Positions 59,012 to 64,000 of a DNA stretch of 64,000 nt are shown here, one piece after another. This DNA comes from Jeongeupia wiesaeckerbachi (GTDB lineage Bacteria; Pseudomonadota; Gammaproteobacteria; Burkholderiales; Chitinibacteraceae). How positions within the stretch are numbered: position 1 is the first letter of the stretch; each line of letters begins with the position of its first letter. The notes under the pieces are model-generated. The model ran no database searches and was not told where the DNA came from. It saw only the letters and a program-made list of their open reading frames with translations. Made by a program: the position numbers and the translations under genes. The stretch lies in contig NZ_CP136946.1 of the NCBI RefSeq assembly GCF_050916355.1, positions 1,302,001 to 1,366,000 of the forward strand, given 5' to 3'.

Positions 59012-59088
59012 GCGTTGGACCTCCTGGCCGGCGGCAAGGCTGGTGTGGCGAGTCGCGCTTCGTCGTCGGTGGTCTGCACGGCCCTCAT
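59008..59088 (-). CDS. Mini-ORF 3 (26 codons), ancestral-looking copy
   Basis: MRAVQTTDDEA then RLATPALPPARRSNA. Its ATG overlaps the stop of the histidine kinase gene and its TGA overlaps mini-ORF 2. The divergent N-terminus suggests it is the original linker and that the other two arose by tandem duplication with the regulator start. Confidence 0.4.
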   Translation of the reverse strand: MRAVQTTDDEARLATPALPPARRSNA

Positions 59089-60149
59089 GCTTCGGGTTCC
59101 CTTTGCAGTGGCAGGCTTAGTGTAGCGATCACGCCGCGCGGCGGATTGGGTGACAGCGTCAGCCGGCCCCGGTCGCCGTACAGGCTGGCCAGGCGCTGGC
59201 GCACATTGGCCAGACCGATACCGCTGCCGTTCGCATCCGCTCCGCAGCCGGCTTCGGGGTTCAGCCCGAGGCCGGTGTCGGTGACCGTCAGCGTCAGCTG
59301 GCCGTCCTTGTTCGCGGCGCTGAGGGTGATGTCGCCGCCGTCGACCGCCGCCGCGATGCCGTGTTCGAGCGCGTTCTCGACCAGCGGTTGCAGCAGCAGC
59401 GGCGGCAACAGGGCGTCGCGCAGCGCTTCGGGGACATCGATCCGGTAACGCAGCCGCGTTTGCAGCCGGATTGCCGCAATCGCCAGCAGCGCTTCGACGA
59501 TCTGCATTTCGTCGCCGAGGCTGGCGCGCGGCCGGCGGGTGCGGCCGAGGCTGGCACGCAGATAACCGTTCAGGTGATCGAGCATCGTCTGTGCCAGCGG
59601 CGGGTTCTGGGTGATCAGGCTGCGGACGTTGGCCAGCGTGTTGAACAGGAAGTGCGGCTCGATCTGCGCCTGCAGCAGCGCCAGCTGCGCGGCGGTTTCG
59701 GACTGGCGCGCCTCGGATGCGCGGCGCTGCTCGGCTTCGAGTTCGGCGCGGTAGCCCAGCGCGCGGAAGTACAGCACGATGACGACGGTTGCCGTGCCGG
59801 CAAGCAGCAGGCAGCTGGCGATCAGCCGCCAATTGCCGAGCGGATCGGCCAGTCGCGGGGTGATGTCGGCGACGCCGAACAGCGTCGCAAGCTTGAAGCC
59901 GCCCCACACCCCGAGCGGCACCGCCAGCAGATGCCGCAGCACGCGGTGCACGCCGGCGTACGCCATCGATTCGTACAGCGCCCAGATCGCCACGCCGATC
60001 GCGTTGGAGATCACGACGTTGTCGAACAGGCTGCCGGGCCCGCCCAGCGTCGTCAGCAGCAGCGCGATCGCCTGGTTGATGACGAACAGCAGCGCCAGTT
60101 CTTGCCGCCACGGGTAGTTGCAATCGCGGCGGGCGAAGGAAGGTTTCAT
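59085..60149 (-). CDS. LytS-family sensor histidine kinase
   Basis: 354 aa. Four or so N-terminal membrane helices (to about residue 130), a short coiled coil, the His_kinase motif AQIEPHFLFNTLANVRSL with His166 and an ATPase domain (LVENALEHGIAAA; SGIGLANVRQRLASLYG). AlgZ/YehU-like. Phosphorylates the LytTR regulator downstream. 19 bp below the beta-barrel gene, so the kinase belongs to the envelope operon. Confidence 0.9.
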   Translation of the reverse strand: MKPSFARRDCNYPWRQELALLFVINQAIALLLTTLGGPGSLFDNVVISNAIGVAIWALYESMAYAGVHRVLRHLLAVPLGVWGGFKLATLFGVADITPRLADPLGNWRLIASCLLLAGTATVVIVLYFRALGYRAELEAEQRRASEARQSETAAQLALLQAQIEPHFLFNTLANVRSLITQNPPLAQTMLDHLNGYLRASLGRTRRPRASLGDEMQIVEALLAIAAIRLQTRLRYRIDVPEALRDALLPPLLLQPLVENALEHGIAAAVDGGDITLSAANKDGQLTLTVTDTGLGLNPEAGCGADANGSGIGLANVRQRLASLYGDRGRLTLSPNPPRGVIATLSLPLQREPEA

Positions 60150-60168
60150 CGTCGATGCGGTTCCGGTA

Positions 60169-61422
60169 TCAGAAGTAATGGCTCAGCAGTGCCTGCCAGA
60201 TCTGTCGCTGCGGCAGGCCGCCGTAGTTGCTGCGGCTGTTGCCGGCATCGTACTGCCATTGCAGCGCGACGTCGGTCTCGTCGCCGCGCCAGCGCACTTC
60301 GAGCCACGACAGCCGGCTGTCGTCGATGAGGTCCTGGCGGACGAAGCCGCTGAGGTCGACGCGCTGGATCAGCGCGTCCTGCCATTGCGCATAGAGCATC
60401 GCCGCGTGCCGGGTCGTCAGGTTCTGCCGCTGCGCGGCGAGCTGGCGGTAGCGCAGATAGGGCTCGACCGGACCGCCCTGCAGCCTTTGCCAGCCGGCGT
60501 CGTCGAGCGCGCTGCCGTCGTACTGGTATTCAAGCGTCAGCGATAGTTTGGTCGCGGCGGTCCACGTCAGCCCGGTGCTGACCGCGTTGCGGAACGCCGC
60601 GTCGTCGACGTTGAACGCCCGCCCGGCGACACTTTGCTGGCGGCCGCCGGCCCATTCGACGTAGACGACGGTCGCATCACCCAGCAGCACGCTCCAGTTC
60701 AGCCCGAGCTGGGTCGTGTCCGTATCGTGGTAGAGCAGCAGCTGCGGGTTGAGGTTGCTGTCTCCGAAGGACTGGCTGGCCGCGATCAGCCAGCGGTCTT
60801 GCGGATTGCTGGCGCCCCAGTCCGGATTGAATGCATCGTCGCTGGGGGCATCACCGAGCTTCGGCGAATACAGCGCCGTCAGCGCGCCGCTGTCCCACAG
60901 CGTCTGGCCGCGCAGCATCACGCTGCCGAGGCGGTTTTCGCGCAGGCTGGCCGGGTTGACCGAGGTCACCGAGCGCAAGGCGCCGACCTTGAAGAAATCG
61001 GTCGGGTTGTAGCCGAAACCGACGCCGTAGCGGGTGTTGATCCGGCCGGCATCGAGCAGCAGATCGTCGCGCGGCTGCCAGCCCAGATACAGCTCCTTCA
61101 GCGTGTTGACGCTGTGCTGGTGGCCGCCGGCGCTGCGCAGGTCGAGCCGGTCGGCGAACACGACGCGCCAGTCGGCCTCGAAACGGTGGTCGATGCGGCC
61201 GTCGAGCGACAGCCTGGCCTCGGTGGGCTGGTCGTTGAAGCGGTATTGCGCGCCCGCGCCGGCCAGCTCCATCAAAAAGCGCCAGTCACGCGCGTTGCTC
61301 GGCGTGTCGGCGGTGGCATCGGCGAGCGCCAGCGCGGCGTCATCGCTAAGGGCGTCGTCGGCATGGGCGAGGACGGCGGCGAGCAGCAGCGCCAGCGTCA
61401 GCCCCCGGTTCGGGGCGTTCAT
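60169..61422 (-). CDS. Outer-membrane beta-barrel protein
   Basis: 417 aa from the ATG at 61422. Signal peptide ending in AHA (residues 1-21), then many alternating amphipathic strands (LYLGWQPRDDLLLDAGRI; NRLGSVMLRGQTLWDSGAL) and a C-terminal Phe (LLSHYF) typical of outer-membrane barrels. Overlaps the LolA-like gene by 4 bp. No family assigned; may work with the LolA-like protein and permease in an envelope transport route. Confidence 0.75.
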   Translation of the reverse strand: MNAPNRGLTLALLLAAVLAHADDALSDDAALALADATADTPSNARDWRFLMELAGAGAQYRFNDQPTEARLSLDGRIDHRFEADWRVVFADRLDLRSAGGHQHSVNTLKELYLGWQPRDDLLLDAGRINTRYGVGFGYNPTDFFKVGALRSVTSVNPASLRENRLGSVMLRGQTLWDSGALTALYSPKLGDAPSDDAFNPDWGASNPQDRWLIAASQSFGDSNLNPQLLLYHDTDTTQLGLNWSVLLGDATVVYVEWAGGRQQSVAGRAFNVDDAAFRNAVSTGLTWTAATKLSLTLEYQYDGSALDDAGWQRLQGGPVEPYLRYRQLAAQRQNLTTRHAAMLYAQWQDALIQRVDLSGFVRQDLIDDSRLSWLEVRWRGDETDVALQWQYDAGNSRSNYGGLPQRQIWQALLSHYF

Positions 61423-62183
61423 TGCGGCTTGAATCTCGGCAGATAATCGCGCTGCAGCCAGCTTTCCGGCACGTCGCGCCAGGCGTAGTCGGCAAAGCGC
61501 ATCACCGTGACCCAGTTCGGATCGAGTCCGTCGATGATCACCGTTTCGGTCGGCCGGCTGACGCCGAGCTGCTGCTGGTAGCGACGGTAGTAGGCGGTCT
61601 TGAGCAGGCTGCCGCTCTCGGCGTAGAAGCGCGCCTTGATCGGCTGCTTGCTGGCCGTGTCGATCCACATCTCGATCCGGTGGTAGGTGACGTCCGGGGT
61701 CCTGGCCTTGAGATCGAGCCTGTAGGCGTGGCGGGTCTGTTTGTCACCGTCGCCGACGTCTTCTTCGGCGGCGACGCTGGCGTTGTAGTCGCCGGCGAGG
61801 TTGACGGTGACGACGTCGCCATTGGCTGCCTGCCCCAAGAGGCGCTGCTGCGGCGAGATGCGGATCGTCGCCTTGCTGGCCGGATCGTAGAACCACAGGT
61901 CGTTGCCGCTCTTGAGCATCAGCTTGTCGGCGTCACGCTTGGGTGCGACAAAGCGCAGCAGGCTGCGGAACTGACCGCTGCTCGCGTCGGCGCGCGAGTA
62001 GATCGCCAGCGTGCTGGTGTCGGTCTGCTTGCCGTTGCGGTATTCGATCAACGTCGTCGTCAGCCCGAACGGCTTGTCCGGGTTGCGCACGGCGTCGCTG
62101 GCGGCGAGCAGTGACTGTGCATCGGGCGCGGCGTGGGCGGTGGCGGCGAGCAGCAGGGTGGCAATGGCGATCCGTGTTTTCAC
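61419..62183 (-). CDS. LolA-like outer membrane lipoprotein-sorting protein
   Basis: 254 aa with GTG start at 62183 (GGAGG seven bases upstream). Signal peptide KTRIAIATLLLAATAHA. The LolA/VioE-like fold is suggested by RFVAPKRDADKLMLKSGND, LWFYDPASKATIRISPQQR, GDYNAS and a final FADYAWRDVPESWLQRDYL. Members occur with FtsX-type permeases and may carry lipids or lipoproteins across the periplasm. Confidence 0.85.
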   Translation of the reverse strand: MKTRIAIATLLLAATAHAAPDAQSLLAASDAVRNPDKPFGLTTTLIEYRNGKQTDTSTLAIYSRADASSGQFRSLLRFVAPKRDADKLMLKSGNDLWFYDPASKATIRISPQQRLLGQAANGDVVTVNLAGDYNASVAAEEDVGDGDKQTRHAYRLDLKARTPDVTYHRIEMWIDTASKQPIKARFYAESGSLLKTAYYRRYQQQLGVSRPTETVIIDGLDPNWVTVMRFADYAWRDVPESWLQRDYLPRFKPQ

Positions 62184-62520
62184 GATTGTTCCTCCAGCGT
62201 GCGGCGGCAATGATTGAGCACCCGCGGCGCGGTGTTTGGGTCGCCGGTTTCGCCCGGCGGACGAGATACTTTCTTTTGCTTCGCCAAAAGGAAGTATCCA
62301 AAGAAAAGGCGACCCCGCATTCGCGCCCCTGCGGGGTTCCCTCGCAACACAGCCCGACACGGCGGGAGTCGCAAACTCGCCCTGCGGGCTCAAACAGCGA
62401 CGCCCGAAACCCCGTGTCTGACCATGTCGCTCGGCGCTACTGAGGGGTAGGCCTGCCGCTGTTCCTGGTTGGGACAGCAGCAGATCAAGGCGTGCAAAAC
62501 GATGTTGATAGTCACTTTCT
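62184..62520. repeat. Intergenic region with dispersed-repeat hairpins
   Basis: 337 bp without a real gene. ATACTTTCTTTTG (62266-62278) pairs with CAAAAGGAAGTAT (62285-62297), and ACCCCGC (62312-62318) pairs with GCGGGGT (62331-62337). The sequence TTTTGCTTCGCCAAAAGGAA followed by AAAGAAAAGGCGACCCC recalls a repeat family common in many proteobacterial intergenic regions (recollection, not a search). It interrupts the operon between permease and LolA-like gene. Confidence 0.5.
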
Positions 62521-63900
62521 TTACACATGACGCAGCGCATCGACGATCTCCAGCTTGGCTGCCCTGCGTGCCGGCCACCAGGCCGAGATCGCGGCGATCA
62601 GCGTCAGGCCGATTGCGGTGGCGACGATCATTGCCGGCTCGCCCCAGACGCGCACGGTCAGCGGTACCGGTTCGAGATTGCCCGGTGGCAGCCAGCTCAG
62701 CCCGGCGTGGTTGATCAGCCAGGCCAGCGCCAGCGCGACCAGCACGCCGAGGCCGCTGCCGGCGAGGCCGAGCAGCGCGCCCTCGATGACGAACAGCCGG
62801 CGGATGCCGTCGCGACGCAGGCCGATCGCGCGCAGGGTGCCGATTTCGGTGGTGCGCTCGATCACCGCCATGCTCATCGTGTTGCCGACGGTGAACAGCA
62901 CGATCACGCCGATCAGCAGGGCGATAAAGCCGAAGATGGCCGCGAACATGCCGACGATCTGGCCGTAGCTCGGGTTCAGCGTCGCGAAATCGAGTACCGC
63001 CAGCGGCTGGGCTGGCGCGGATTGCAGCAGCGTTTCGAGCCGCGCCCGCGCTGCCGGGATGTCGGCGGTGTGTTTCAGCTGCAGCACGATCGCCGTCGCC
63101 TTGGGCCCGTCGCCGCCGTAGATCAGCTTCTGCGCCGCACCGAAATGCAGCTGCACGTAGAGGTCGTCGAGTTCCTTGACGCCCTGTGCCTCGGCGGCGA
63201 CGACGTCGAGCCGGGCGACGTTCGGCGCGCCGTGGGCGTTGGCGGCCAGCAGTTCGACCTGGGTCGCCGCGCGTGCCGGAGACGGTGCAGTGTCGGCGGC
63301 GAGCGCGGTGATGTCGGCCGGCGCGTCGGCACCGTCCTGTTTCGCAGCTTGCGGCGACGGGCAGTTCGGCACCTTGAGCGGGCCGCACAGCTGCAGCACC
63401 CGCGCGACGCCGCGGCCGATCACCGCCGCCTGTTCGGGCGTGCCGGTCAGCTTGAGCGTGCGCGGCTTGAACGCGAAACCGTAGTCGTTCCAGCGGCGCA
63501 TGACGTTCTGGTCGTCGATGACGACACCGTTGCCGATCACCGTGCGCGACACGCCGGCGGCGTAGTTGCCGGCAATGCCGCCGAGGCTCAGCGTCGGCGT
63601 CACCACGGTGCTCAGGCCGGCGAGCAGCAGATCGGCCTTGATCGCGGCGATCAGCCGGGCGTAGTCGGCGATGCCGTAGCCGGCCGGGTTGCCGGTGCCG
63701 AACAGGAAGTAATCGCGGTGCTGGATCTGCAGATGGCCGCTGCGCTGGACGAAGCCCGTCTGCAGGCCGAGATCGATATTGCGGGCGTAGCCGCCGAACA
63801 GCAGGATGGCGATCGCGCCGACGATCATCGCGAACAGCGTGGTGATCGAGCGGCGGCGGTTGCGCAGCAGATTGCGCGCGGCCAGTTGGAATGTGTTCAT
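62521..63900 (-). CDS. FtsX/MacB-type ABC transporter permease
   Basis: 459 aa from the ATG at 63900. TM1 near residues 22-40, a large periplasmic domain, then three C-terminal TMs (IFGFIALLIGVIVLFTVGN; SAWWPARRAAKLEIVDALR after the last). MSMAVIERTTEIGTLRAIGLRRDGI is the coupling segment typical of LolC/MacB permeases. The ATPase partner should lie outside the window or elsewhere. Probably acts with the LolA-like protein in moving lipidic cargo (inference). Confidence 0.88.
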   Translation of the reverse strand: MNTFQLAARNLLRNRRRSITTLFAMIVGAIAILLFGGYARNIDLGLQTGFVQRSGHLQIQHRDYFLFGTGNPAGYGIADYARLIAAIKADLLLAGLSTVVTPTLSLGGIAGNYAAGVSRTVIGNGVVIDDQNVMRRWNDYGFAFKPRTLKLTGTPEQAAVIGRGVARVLQLCGPLKVPNCPSPQAAKQDGADAPADITALAADTAPSPARAATQVELLAANAHGAPNVARLDVVAAEAQGVKELDDLYVQLHFGAAQKLIYGGDGPKATAIVLQLKHTADIPAARARLETLLQSAPAQPLAVLDFATLNPSYGQIVGMFAAIFGFIALLIGVIVLFTVGNTMSMAVIERTTEIGTLRAIGLRRDGIRRLFVIEGALLGLAGSGLGVLVALALAWLINHAGLSWLPPGNLEPVPLTVRVWGEPAMIVATAIGLTLIAAISAWWPARRAAKLEIVDALRHV

Positions 63901-63918
63901 CTCGGGTCTCGTCGGCAA

Positions 63919-64000
63919 TCAGAGGGCAAACAGGGTGTGGTGCAGCCAGCGGTCCGGGCCGAATACCGCGAACAGCCCGGCGACGACGGTGCCGGTGTAG
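63919..64000 (-). CDS. C-terminal fragment of a membrane protein
   Basis: The minus strand is open from the window edge to TGA at 63919-63921, with 26 codons reading YTGTVVAGLFAVFGPDRW then LHHTLFAL. Hydrophobic, so probably the last TM of an upstream membrane protein in the same operon (18 bp before the permease). Too short to name. Confidence 0.5.
   Translation of the reverse strand, partial: YTGTVVAGLFAVFGPDRWLHHTLFAL

Larger units (their letters stand above)
58858..59088 (-). repeat. Three tandem 77-bp units carrying the regulator start region
   Basis: Units at 58858-58934, 58935-59011 and 59012-59088. The first 48 bp or so (plus strand) are the same in all three; units 1 and 2 differ at only three bases, and unit 3 diverges at its right end. 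On the minus strand each unit starts with an ATG, and the two nearest the regulator repeat its first codons (MSTALIADDEP, or MSTALIADNEP in the middle unit). Each ends with CCAGGAGGTCCAACGC, a strong ribosome binding site for the next unit. Confidence 0.95.

Overview
The window is GC-rich (mid-60s percent by eye) and reads as a chromosomal segment of a betaproteobacterium, most likely order Neisseriales and close to the Chitinibacteraceae (inference). The signs are proA-nadD-rsfS, a dciA-like gene divergent from an M23 peptidase gene and secA, and a caa-type cytochrome oxidase cluster whose subunit II carries a cytochrome c domain, accompanied by ctaG, DUF2970, a 33-aa small assembly protein and DUF2909. 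No transposase, integrase or CRISPR array was seen. Most genes lie on the minus strand.

Layout. 1-1911 (+): the end of an unknown gene, a TPR-like membrane protein and an ABC ATPase, with visibly lower GC than the rest. 1961-7166 (-): sulfate activation genes cysD-yciI-cysN, then proA, nadD and rsfS. 7391-11176 (-): a secreted trypsin-like protease, an Asr-like Lys/Ala repeat protein and the RstB/RstA two-component pair. 11238-23436 (-): a complete pelABCDEFG exopolysaccharide operon. 23591-27626: pyruvate kinase (-) and an orphan BcsB-like protein (+). 27703-33203: tRNA-Ala(CGC), secA, an M23 peptidase, a DciA-like gene, a possible small RNA and uppP. 33266-41937: cytochrome oxidase and heme A genes plus a DUF2189 membrane protein. 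42023-50597: a putrescine/GABA (Puu) catabolic locus with a divergent puuR-puuC arm. 50732-52001: initiator tRNA and a DUF817 protein. 52535-56890: a tellurium-resistance-like stress module (TerC-like, TelA, TerD, a repeat-tailed unknown and a vWA protein). 56972-57909: msrA and msrB. 58111-64000 (-): an envelope operon with a permease, a LolA-like protein, a beta-barrel, a LytS-type kinase and a LytTR regulator.

How the genes work together. The pel genes make, modify and export a cationic polysaccharide under c-di-GMP control through PelD. The cox cluster is nearly self-sufficient: subunits I-III, copper insertion (CtaG), heme O/A synthesis (CtaB, CtaA) and SURF1. The Puu genes convert putrescine to succinate through gamma-glutamylated intermediates. 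RstA/RstB sit beside an Asr-like gene that carries a close match to the E. coli RstA box, which recreates the known RstA-asr link in a compact locus.

Most unusual structure. Between the LytS-type kinase and its LytTR regulator lie three tandem 77-bp units. Each encodes a 26-codon mini-ORF with its own strong ribosome binding site and an ATGA overlap to the next start. Two of them copy the first 11 codons of the regulator (one with a single substitution). Other points to check are a candidate minus-strand sRNA with an anti-Shine-Dalgarno motif at about 32126-32260, hairpin repeats with compensatory stem changes, four Met-Arg/Gln-Pro-Thr motifs in the Ter-module unknown, and a small ORF split by an in-frame TGA.
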